From Bacteroidales bacterium (lineage in GTDB: Bacteria; Bacteroidota; Bacteroidia; Bacteroidales; Tenuifilaceae), in NCBI GenBank assembly GCA_008933525.1, contig WBUV01000182.1:1-6624 (forward strand): 6,624 nucleotides of DNA, given 5' to 3'. Both the position numbers and the translations under genes were made by a program. Positions 1 to 5,494 of this stretch are shown piece after piece; within the stretch, counting starts at the first letter, position 1, and the number at the start of each line of letters is the position of its first letter. The notes under the pieces were generated by a model. It saw only the letters and a list, made by a program, of their open reading frames with translations, searched no databases and was not told the DNA's origin.

Positions 1-1
1 G

Positions 2-577
2 AGCGAGGTTTGTGATAAAATAACCGATGGTTCACATTATTCACCAGAAACAACAGATATTGGCTACCCATATGTAACAGTAAAAGATTTAACTGATGGT
101 ATAATTGATTTTGAAAACTGTAAGAAAATAGACAAAAAACACTATTCAGATTTATTGAAAAGTGGCTGTAAGCCAATTGTAAATGACATACTCTTTTCAA
201 AAGATGGAACAGTTGGAAAAACTGCATTAATAACTTTCGATAAAGAATTTGTAGTGCTTTCTTCATTGGCAATTGTAAGGCCTAATTTGAAGAAAGTTTC
301 TGAAAAGTATTTATACTTTTTAATGTCAACTGATTTTTTTATTAATAAAGCAATCGACAATAAAACTGGGGTTGCGATAAAAAGGATTGTATTAAAAACT
401 TTAAAAACGATTCAAATACCATTACCTGATTTTAAGACTCAACTTCAAATAGTTTCTCAAATTGAAAAAGAACAGGAATTGGTAAATGCGAACAAACAGT
501 TGATTGAGATATTTGAGCAAAAGATAAAGGATAGGATTGCGAGGGTTTGGGGAGAGAAAAAAACTAAACTAAATTAA
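2..577 (+). CDS. hsdS: Type I restriction-modification specificity subunit HsdS, 3' part
   Basis: The reading frame is open from the first bases of the window and ends at TAA 575-577, so about 191 C-terminal residues are visible and the start lies upstream. HsdS gives DNA sequence specificity to the HsdR/HsdM restriction-modification complex through two target-recognition domains separated by helical spacers. The visible part begins with VCDKITDGSHYSP, which matches the conserved opening of an HsdS target-recognition domain (xxICDxITDGTHxSP type). It continues through YPYVTVKDL and ends with LPDFKTQLQIVSQIEKEQ, the typical PLPxxxxQxxIVxxIE start of the C-terminal conserved helix, followed by a Lys/Glu-rich coiled coil ending in RVWGE. 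This is therefore the second recognition domain plus the distal helix. An internal ATG at 155 would remove the domain opening and is not the real start. The family assignment is firm. Whether the gene is intact upstream, and whether hsdM and hsdR are adjacent, cannot be seen. Confidence 0.88.
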   Translation, partial: SEVCDKITDGSHYSPETTDIGYPYVTVKDLTDGIIDFENCKKIDKKHYSDLLKSGCKPIVNDILFSKDGTVGKTALITFDKEFVVLSSLAIVRPNLKKVSEKYLYFLMSTDFFINKAIDNKTGVAIKRIVLKTLKTIQIPLPDFKTQLQIVSQIEKEQELVNANKQLIEIFEQKIKDRIARVWGEKKTKLN

Positions 578-771
578 GTATGAGATTATTTAAAATTTTG
601 GCAAACAAACCTGCCGAAAATCGATTTTGTAACTTTTTGTTTACTTTTTACACATCTAAAAATAGCTGACTGTAATAATTTTGCTGATTGGTTAGAGGAG
701 TTTAGTATTTAAAATCTTTATCAACTATAATAAATTAGAGTCAATATAAATAATATTTACTATATGACAGA

Positions 772-786
772 TTAACAGAGTGTTAA
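772..786. repeat. Inverted repeat TTAACA-GAG-TGTTAA upstream of the TA operon
   Basis: A 6-bp perfect inverted repeat (772-777 and 781-786) with a 3-bp centre lies about 75 bp before the toxin start. The half-site TGTTAA recurs at 798, 818 and 830 in the same spacer. Clustered half-sites ahead of a toxin-antitoxin operon suggest binding sites for the HTH antitoxin, but the region is very AT-rich, so some recurrence is expected by chance. Confidence 0.4.
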
Positions 787-827
787 ATTAATTTCATTGT
801 TAATATCTTGTAATAAATGTTAATATT

Positions 828-859
828 TTTGTTAATAATTAACCTATTGCTTAATTTTG
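828..859 (+). promoter_or_regulatory. Bacteroidetes-type promoter of the TAC operon
   Basis: TTTG at 828-831 is followed after 20 bp by TAATTTTG at 852-859. This fits the Bacteroidetes primary sigma factor consensus TTTG-N19-21-TAnnTTTG. The -7 element ends one base before the toxin ATG at 861. The transcript would therefore begin at or very near the start codon, implying a leaderless or nearly leaderless mRNA, or translation from a later codon. The spacing and both boxes fit well; the transcription start is inferred. Confidence 0.6.
831..843. promoter_or_regulatory. Candidate antitoxin operator GTTAATAATTAAC
   Basis: This is a perfect 13-bp palindrome (6 bp, one central base, 6 bp). It lies between the -33 and -7 promoter boxes and shares the last base of the -33 box. 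A repressor bound here would block RNA polymerase directly. HigA-type antitoxins commonly autoregulate their own operon through palindromes in this position. The palindrome is visible; its recognition by the downstream antitoxin is inferred. Confidence 0.5.
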
Positions 860-860
860 C

Positions 861-1274
861 ATGAAAAGAAAAGCAGTTTTATATCGGAAATCGAAGGATG
901 GGAAAAAGGCATTTTATATTGATGTAGAGAATGCTGAATCCATTCTTTATTTTCTAAAATCAGATGAGGCAAATCTTAAAAAATTTAGATATGCGCTTGA
1001 TTTACTGCTCGAAGGTCGTCCTCCTAGAGACCTTTACGACAAAGAGAATTTTGATAAAAGCTGTGAACATGTTACAGCCATTAAACTTTTTAAGGGAAAA
1101 AAGAACCCTCGTATATATTGCCTGCAATACACCGATGGCTGTACAAAAGTTTTTGTAATTATAGCAGCCGAACTTCTTGAAAAAAAGAAGTCGGAAGGAC
1201 TTACAAATAAAGAGAAAACAATTATTAACAGGGTAGCATCATACCAATACACTTTAGTCGATGAAACCGAATGA
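861..1274 (+). CDS. higB: HigB/RelE-superfamily toxin of a toxin-antitoxin-chaperone module
   Basis: This 137-aa basic protein resembles the HigB/phage Gp49-like branch of RelE/ParE toxins, which usually cleave mRNA on the ribosome. The recognisable part is the C-terminal half: a strand segment VTAIKLFKGKK (71-81), then PRIYCLQYTDG (83-93), VFVIIAAELLEKK (97-109) and a terminal helix in TNKEKTIINRVASYQY (115-130). This corresponds to the family's central sheet, the 'F.KK' segment and the last helix. The first 60 residues are more divergent and include a Lys-rich start. The TGA at 1272-1274 lies inside the next gene, a 14-bp overlap, which fits translational coupling with the antitoxin. The toxin-first order is the HigBA order. 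The ATG at 861 directly follows a promoter -7 box, so initiation may be leaderless. The call rests on moderate sequence resemblance plus strong operon context. Catalytic residues cannot be assigned with confidence. Confidence 0.72.
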   Translation: MKRKAVLYRKSKDGKKAFYIDVENAESILYFLKSDEANLKKFRYALDLLLEGRPPRDLYDKENFDKSCEHVTAIKLFKGKKNPRIYCLQYTDGCTKVFVIIAAELLEKKKSEGLTNKEKTIINRVASYQYTLVDETE

Positions 1275-1692
1275 AATAAAAACAAAGTTCGATGAACTCC
1301 TCAATTCAACAACCCCAGAGGAGCAATTTGAACACGAAGCCCAACTGCTTGCTTTCAAATTCCTCAGTATAATCGATGCTGAAATGGAAGCACAGAATAT
1401 AAGCAAAAAGGCTTTAGCTGAAAAAGTTGGAACATCACAATCGTTTATAACTCAACTTTTCCGAGGTGACAGGAAACCCAACTGGACAATCCTTGCTAAA
1501 ATGCAAAAGGAGTTAGGCTTACAATTTACCATCTCAACAAACAATGAGATTGAACAAAGGGTTATTGAGGCAATTTCCTTGGCGCATAAGGTTTGGGTTA
1601 AGGAGGGCTGCTATAGCATGACTGAAACCAGAAAGTTAATTGGCAATTTTGAAGTATTAACTAATCCAAAAGATGTACCGCTAGCATCATGA
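1261..1692 (+). CDS. higA: XRE-family HigA antitoxin with C-terminal extension
   Basis: This 143-aa protein is the predicted antitoxin and autorepressor of the operon. A helix-turn-helix of the Cro/CI (XRE) type is clear at about residues 46-84: SKKALAEKVGTSQSFITQLF, then RGDRKPNWTILAKMQKELG. The recognition helix is roughly 58-67. The acidic N-terminal segment (about 1-45, with TTPEEQFEHEAQ) precedes the DNA-binding domain. A tail of about 45 residues (about 98-143) follows it and includes KVWVKEGCYSM and a terminal segment rich in hydrophobic and Pro residues. In characterised TAC modules such as Mycobacterium tuberculosis Rv1955-Rv1956-Rv1957, a C-terminal chaperone-addiction segment makes the antitoxin dependent on its SecB partner. 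This tail is the natural candidate for that role, which is inference. The gene overlaps the toxin by 14 bp and the chaperone by ATGA (1689-1692), so the three genes are tightly coupled. Confidence 0.82.
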   Translation: MKPNEIKTKFDELLNSTTPEEQFEHEAQLLAFKFLSIIDAEMEAQNISKKALAEKVGTSQSFITQLFRGDRKPNWTILAKMQKELGLQFTISTNNEIEQRVIEAISLAHKVWVKEGCYSMTETRKLIGNFEVLTNPKDVPLAS

Positions 1693-2141
1693 GAGCAAAA
1701 CAATCGCCCCTTAAGTTGGCTGTTTTTCACTTAGTCAAGAACAACTTTGAGTTTATTGTTCCCAAGGAAGATGAATTAGTGCCACAGACACTATTCGAAT
1801 CTTACCCTATTGACATCGACTTTGTACATCAACCTCTCCCCGATTCTACAACTCAAATTCAGGTGTTTGTTGAAATAAAGATAAACAACTCCAAAAAGAA
1901 ATCGGGGTATAGTCTAACTGTCGAAGGAATGGGTGTTTTTCAATTGGACGATAAGAACATAGAAAAGGAACTTGCTTACAATCTTAGAATATTCTCATCG
2001 CTAAACATGATGATTAATAATTTGCGCAATATTATTGCCCAGCAAACTGCTTTTGCTCCAATGGGTGTATATTTAATGCCACCTATCGACATAAAAGATT
2101 TAATTGGAAAGAAAATGGAGAAAAAAAACAAAACCGAATAG
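1689..2141 (+). CDS. secB: SecB-like chaperone of the toxin-antitoxin-chaperone module
   Basis: This 150-aa protein has a SecB fold signature. There is an early strand with NNFEFIVPKE (18-27), a central strand segment GYSLTVEGMGVFQL (73-86) matching the conserved SecB core, and an acidic helix start around 87-97. The C-terminal helices N106-T120 and the stretch FAPMGVYLMPPIDIKDL (122-138) correspond to the family's FPPLNLxPINFDALY ending. SecB normally forms a cytosolic tetramer that holds client proteins unfolded for export. SecB homologues encoded directly after a HigBA pair act as dedicated chaperones for the antitoxin, as Rv1957 does. The ATGA overlap with the antitoxin stop supports that dedicated role over general secretion. 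The Lys-rich end (KKMEKKNKTE) differs from the metal-binding tail of export SecB. The family call is good; the TAC role is inferred from context. Confidence 0.8.
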   Translation: MRAKQSPLKLAVFHLVKNNFEFIVPKEDELVPQTLFESYPIDIDFVHQPLPDSTTQIQVFVEIKINNSKKKSGYSLTVEGMGVFQLDDKNIEKELAYNLRIFSSLNMMINNLRNIIAQQTAFAPMGVYLMPPIDIKDLIGKKMEKKNKTE

Positions 2142-2158
2142 TTTTAGCCAATTTATTC

Positions 2159-2197
2159 AAGCCACAACATTCTAAAAAAATGACTTGTGGCTTTTTT
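2159..2197 (+). terminator. Intrinsic terminator of the TAC operon
   Basis: A 9-bp perfect stem (AAGCCACAA at 2159-2167, TTGTGGCTT at 2185-2193) encloses a 17-nt loop. The loop can pair further through CAT and ATG at its edges. A run of T continues from the 3' arm to 2197. It lies 17 bp after the chaperone stop codon and closes the operon. The reverse strand has A-runs upstream only, so it is mainly a forward terminator. Confidence 0.8.
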
Positions 2198-2216
2198 AAT
2201 TCCCTAAAAATTTTGT

Positions 2217-2381
2217 ACACAGAAATAATTGATCTCAAAAAATTTGCTTGAGCCTATTTATGGTGCAAATTGTAGGCTATAAGTAGAATTCTCACATCAA
2301 ATAATCCAACAAATTCTGTTTATTACATTAAAAACAGGGGAAGGATAAGATTTTTATAAGTAGAAATAAAGAAGTAGAAAT
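2217..2381 (+). repeat. Four direct copies of an AAGTAGAAAT-like motif (candidate TnsB sites)
   Basis: Same-strand copies are ACACAGAAAT (2217-2226, at the candidate terminus), AAGTAGAATT (2281-2290), AAGTAGAAAT (2358-2367) and AAGTAGAAAT (2372-2381). The second and third are part of an identical 11-mer, TATAAGTAGAA, at 2278-2288 and 2355-2365. Unevenly spaced same-orientation sites near one end, with one abutting the terminal TGT, are how TnsB and MuA binding sites are arranged in Tn7 and Mu. The repeats are visible; transposase binding is inferred, and AT-rich background reduces their significance. Confidence 0.5.
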
Positions 2382-2545
2382 CTGAACTTTTACTAAACCA
2401 TAACCTTTCACAAGTTAAAACGCTACAAATAAAGCAACGTTTCACCTCATTATCAAAATATTACAAATTAATCTCTCTAGCCTACCATAAACGAATTAGT
2501 ACCTATCTCTACTAAGAAAAAAGTAAAAAAATTAATTAAACCTAC

Positions 2546-2574
2546 TTGACTCTCATATCTTAAATTTATATATT
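2546..2574 (+). promoter_or_regulatory. Candidate promoter of the transposition operon
   Basis: TTGACT (2546-2551), a 17-bp spacer and TATATT (2569-2574) match the general sigma70 pattern with one mismatch per box. A TTG -33 core with TATATTG also partly fits the looser Bacteroidetes pattern. Transcription would start near 2580, immediately before the strong hairpin, giving a leader of about 140 nt before the transposase. The -10 box lies inside the outer arm of the extended inverted repeat, so structure or a bound protein there could control it. Confidence 0.4.
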
Positions 2575-2645
2575 GCATTGTTTTTCAGTTAGTTAAAACT
2601 CCGAAAACGGAGTTTTAACTAACTATCTTTAGAAAAGCAATATAT
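2568..2645. repeat. Perfect 17-bp inverted repeat with extended outer arms
   Basis: AGTTAGTTAAAACTCCG (2587-2603) and its exact reverse complement (2608-2624) are separated by AAAA only. Outside this core, ATATATTGC (2568-2576) matches GCAATATAT (2637-2645) in inverted orientation, and TTTTC (2582-2586) can pair with GAAAA (2632-2636). The whole could fold as a 78-nt hairpin of three stems with one bulge on each side. It is not followed by a T-run on either strand, so it does not look like a simple terminator. It lies between the presumed promoter and the transposase gene. It could be a leader RNA structure, part of a small structured RNA, a repressor site or a remnant miniature palindromic element. 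Function is unknown. Confidence 0.85.
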
Positions 2646-2705
2646 CTTTTTCTTTCTCTTTGGTCTACTAAATGCCTTTTAGTTTCTATTCTTTTAAGTC
2701 TAAAC

Positions 2706-2713
2706 GAAAGGAA
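2706..2713 (+). promoter_or_regulatory. Ribosome binding site of the transposase gene
   Basis: GAAAGGAA lies 7 bp before the ATG at 2721, a good Shine-Dalgarno match by the standards of this AT-rich window, and it supports this start. A second ATG follows at 2724. Confidence 0.6.
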
Positions 2714-2720
2714 CATAAAT

Positions 2721-4793
2721 ATGATGGAGCAAGATATATATCTATGGGGTAATTCGGCTTATGTAACATACAAATTTCTTATTAACCGAAAAGTTCCCGA
2801 ACAGACAATCTACAACAATACATCTACAAAAAACAAAAAGGGCTGGTTTACAAGAAATCATCCTAATAACAAGAAAATTAAACTAATAGAATATAGTTCT
2901 ATCCCCTACGACATAATTAAAAAGTTCAGTCTACCAGATTTTGCAGAACTTAAACAAATCGCAAAGATAAAATCATCACTATATAAAGAAAAATTGGAAC
3001 AAAGAACTTATAAGACCATTACCAATATACTAGACTATGAATTTAGCAACTGGGAATTACTAAAAAATATATACAGTTTATACTCATTTGAAGACGAAAA
3101 AATTGAGATGTATTGCAAAACACACGCATTGTTATCTAAGGTAGTTGAATTAAGCAATCTTAGTTTCAAATTGGCAGATCTATATGCCTCATATAGCCAG
3201 TATGAAGGATTGGTTTTCGAGAATATTCGCTATTCCACTTTTTGCAATAAGATTAAGCAAATAAAGAAATCAAAAACAATTGAAGATGTTCTCATTCATA
3301 GCTTAAAAGGGAAGCCTAGCAACAATTCAAAAATTAACGAAGATGTTATTATTGAAATAAAGAAGTACGCTTACAGTCCTAAAAAGTACAACGCATCACA
3401 AATCCTTCATTTTGTAAATGATTACTTAATTCGTCAGAACAGAAAGCCAATTTCACTATCATTTGTATACAGTATCACTTCTCAAACATATGTAAAAAAT
3501 GAGGGAATGATTTCAAAATTTGGTGAAAAGTATGTTAAGGAAAATATGATGCCACACGCACATTTCGACCCTCCTACTGAGGAAGGAATTCTGTGGGCAA
3601 TGGATGGTTCAAAATTTCAATTTGCATATAAGGGAGGATCGGATAGATATAATTTCCTGACATACTATGTTGTACTTGATGCATTTAACAAAATGATAAT
3701 TGGATACTCTTCTGATGATAGTGAAAACTCAATCATGGCTATCCAAGCATTCAAAAATGCATGTGATAATACGAAATACCTCCCAACCGAGATAGTTTCA
3801 GATAACTCGCCTGCATATAGAACCCAAGAGTATGTTCGAATTATTAACAAAGCAAAGCAATTAAATGTTAACTGGCGCATAAACAGAAGTGGAAATCCCA
3901 GAGACAATGCTTATGTAGAAAGATTTTTTGGGGTTTTTCAGGAACAAGTTTGCAAAAAGTACGATGGCTATATAGGAGACGGGATTAAATCTAGGAATAT
4001 TAATGGCAAGCCTTCACCTGAAGAAATAAAAAAATACTTGTCAAGAAAGAACCTAAAAACCAAGGAAGAACTGAAAAACTATTTGGATGAAATGAAATCT
4101 GATTATAACAAATCAAAGAAAAGAATAGAATTTGTTAGAAAAGATACATTTCAAAGGAAACTAAATAGTAATAAAAAAATTGAACCCACTAAACTAAGTG
4201 GTATTGACTATGCAATTCTGTTCTTTTCATCTAGAGAGGTTACAGTTCAGAAAGGTATGATTGTTCTGAATATTGGTAATCTAAGTAATGAATACAATAT
4301 CTATGACAAAAAAATTCTCAAGTGCTATTACGGCACTAAAGTAAGGGTTAGGTATTGTACATCTGATCTTTCAACTATAATGTTATTTGAATTAAAATCT
4401 GATAATTACATATGTACACTTGATAGATATAAGCATATTCCAAAATCACACATTGAAAGAGATGACGAGGATAATGAGAATCTGAAAAAACACATAAAAA
4501 GCAACAAAGAACTTTTAAAAGAATTTAAGCTTAAGATAAAAGAAGTTGAGAGAGACTCCGCAAAGAATAACGAAAACATCCCTCTTGAACTAAATCAGAT
4601 AATATCGCTTACAAAAGAACAGAGCGAAAAAAGTGAAACTGATAAATTAAATGCCGAGTTAGACAAACTTGGAGAATTAGAAAAGTTTGGTATTTACATA
4701 CCCAACTACAATGAAATAAAATTTAACGACATACTTGAAAACGCCCTTACTCAAAAGGGAAGTAATAAAAATTATACATATGGGGAAAATTAA
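2721..4793 (+). CDS. tnsB: TnsB/MuA-type DDE transposase
   Basis: This 690-aa protein is the predicted catalytic transposase, which binds the transposon ends, cuts and joins them to target DNA. The N-terminal part (about 1-70, with TIYNNTSTKNKKGW and a segment ending YSSIP) resembles the winged-helix start of Bacteroidetes Mu-like transposases. Residues about 75-285 are helical, probably end-binding domains. The RNase H-like integrase core spans about 288-470 and carries the full DDE triad: D295 in LWAMDGS, D361 in IVSDNSPAY and E400 in RDNAYVERFFG, with 38 residues between the last two. A Mu-type C-terminal beta-barrel is likely at about 490-575. It is followed by a Lys/Glu-rich tail (about 578-690), a region that contacts the ATPase partner in MuA and V-K TnsB. 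The barrel, the length and the partner argue against IS21 IstA. The last 14 bp overlap the ATPase gene if that gene starts at 4780. All catalytic residues are present, so the element may be active. Confidence 0.93.
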   Translation: MMEQDIYLWGNSAYVTYKFLINRKVPEQTIYNNTSTKNKKGWFTRNHPNNKKIKLIEYSSIPYDIIKKFSLPDFAELKQIAKIKSSLYKEKLEQRTYKTITNILDYEFSNWELLKNIYSLYSFEDEKIEMYCKTHALLSKVVELSNLSFKLADLYASYSQYEGLVFENIRYSTFCNKIKQIKKSKTIEDVLIHSLKGKPSNNSKINEDVIIEIKKYAYSPKKYNASQILHFVNDYLIRQNRKPISLSFVYSITSQTYVKNEGMISKFGEKYVKENMMPHAHFDPPTEEGILWAMDGSKFQFAYKGGSDRYNFLTYYVVLDAFNKMIIGYSSDDSENSIMAIQAFKNACDNTKYLPTEIVSDNSPAYRTQEYVRIINKAKQLNVNWRINRSGNPRDNAYVERFFGVFQEQVCKKYDGYIGDGIKSRNINGKPSPEEIKKYLSRKNLKTKEELKNYLDEMKSDYNKSKKRIEFVRKDTFQRKLNSNKKIEPTKLSGIDYAILFFSSREVTVQKGMIVLNIGNLSNEYNIYDKKILKCYYGTKVRVRYCTSDLSTIMLFELKSDNYICTLDRYKHIPKSHIERDDEDNENLKKHIKSNKELLKEFKLKIKEVERDSAKNNENIPLELNQIISLTKEQSEKSETDKLNAELDKLGELEKFGIYIPNYNEIKFNDILENALTQKGSNKNYTYGEN

Positions 4794-5484
4794 ACGGCCA
4801 ATAATTCAAACCACTAATTTCAATACAGTGCGAAACGTTTGCTACGATTCTCTTACTCACCAACATCTGAACATAATTTATTCACCTCCTGGGTATGGAA
4901 AAACATTAGGTCTTACAACAATTAAAATGGAATATCCTGAGAATGTTGTTTACATAAAAGCACTTGCTAGCGACAATCCGAGGGTTTTCTACTCTTCTAT
5001 TATAAATGAACTTGTAGATGAAAAATACAACTGGAAACTAAGTTTGTCTATTACGATAAAAAGGGCTGCAAGTTTATTTAATAGTAAAGATAAAAACATG
5101 ATACTGCTTATTGACGAGGTTACAAAATTCAACCATAACTTCTTTTTGCACCTTCATGACTTTAGAGAATTAACAATGGATAGTACAGGAATAGTTCTAT
5201 CCGGAGGTAAAGACCTAAAAGAGAGATTTGAAAAATGGTGTTTACATTCAGCACCTGGAATATCCGAATTTGTAAGTAGATTTAATATTTACCAGCAACT
5301 TTTCCCGCCAAGCAAAGACGAGATTGTAACCATCCTTCATGCAAACAATATTTTCGATAAAGATTTTGAAAAAAAGTGTATTAAGGAGGTTACAGATTTT
5401 CGCCAATTGGAAACATACATGGATAATTACGACATTTTGAAAGAAAAACTGACTAATGAGAAATTGAAAATAATTACATCTTAA
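4780..5484 (+). CDS. tnsC: TnsC/MuB-type AAA+ transposition ATPase
   Basis: The protein is 234 aa from the ATG at 4780. TnsC and MuB form ATP-dependent filaments on target DNA, select the insertion site and stimulate the transposase. A Walker A motif occurs at 35-42 (SPPGYGKT; the usual first Gly is Ser). Walker B is at 107-113 (MILLIDE, D112 and E113), a sensor-I-like strand is GIVLSGG (137-143), and a candidate arginine finger is R167 in FVSRFNIYQQLFP. The size is near the minimal TnsC of type V-K CRISPR-associated transposons and well below Tn7 TnsC, so little besides the AAA+ core is present. The frame is open upstream to a TTG at 4735, but the ATG at 4780 gives the normal start of this family (MGKIKRPIIQT) and a compact 14-bp overlap with tnsB. 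The next gene begins 10 bp after the stop, so the three are probably co-transcribed. Confidence 0.9.
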   Translation: MGKIKRPIIQTTNFNTVRNVCYDSLTHQHLNIIYSPPGYGKTLGLTTIKMEYPENVVYIKALASDNPRVFYSSIINELVDEKYNWKLSLSITIKRAASLFNSKDKNMILLIDEVTKFNHNFFLHLHDFRELTMDSTGIVLSGGKDLKERFEKWCLHSAPGISEFVSRFNIYQQLFPPSKDEIVTILHANNIFDKDFEKKCIKEVTDFRQLETYMDNYDILKEKLTNEKLKIITS

Positions 5485-5494
5485 ATTTTCAAAA

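Larger units (their letters stand above)
2198..2720. other. Non-coding left-end region of the transposon, about 520 bp
   Basis: No convincing ORF is present on either strand. From left to right it holds the candidate transposon terminus (2214), four copies of an AAGTAGAAAT-like motif (2217-2381), a weak 6-bp inverted repeat AGCCTA/TAGGCT (2251-2256 and 2273-2278), and an AT-rich stretch without assigned function (2382-2545). A sigma70-like promoter (2546-2574), a strong hairpin (2587-2624) and an untranslated leader to the transposase follow. No regularly spaced CRISPR repeats were seen. The unexplained stretch is long enough to encode a small guide-like RNA, but nothing in it proves one. Confidence 0.7.

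Noticed and set aside
142..360. Minus-strand ORF over hsdS
   Set aside because: The plus-strand frame is continuous with clear HsdS motifs.
578..770. Small gene between hsdS and the TA promoter
   Set aside because: The stretch is AT-rich with frequent stops and no coding-like frame with a start signal was seen.
1034..1285. Minus-strand ORF over the toxin gene, and a plus-strand ORF at 964-1158
   Set aside because: Both lie inside the toxin gene in other frames and show no family features.
2251..2278. AGCCTA/TAGGCT inverted repeat as a separate regulatory element
   Set aside because: Six-base arms with a 16-nt loop are too weak on their own in this sequence; noted only within the left-end description.
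2587..2624. Hairpin as an intrinsic terminator
   Set aside because: Neither strand has a T-run after the stem: the plus strand continues ATCTTTAG and the minus strand CTGAAAAACA.
2198..2720. CRISPR array in the non-coding region
   Set aside because: Recurring pieces are only about 10 bp and irregularly spaced, not repeats of 25-40 bp with uniform spacers.
3665..3907. Minus-strand ORF inside the transposase
   Set aside because: It is a shadow of the conserved DDE core with no independent features.
4735..4779. Upstream TTG start extending the ATPase by 15 residues
   Set aside because: The extension lies deep in the transposase gene, uses a rare start, and the ATG at 4780 gives the usual family N-terminus and a short overlap.
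2721..5484. IS21-type istA/istB pair
   Set aside because: The transposase is 690 aa with a winged-helix N-terminus and Mu-type C-terminal region, and a Cas12-like gene follows. IS21 IstA is shorter and lacks these.
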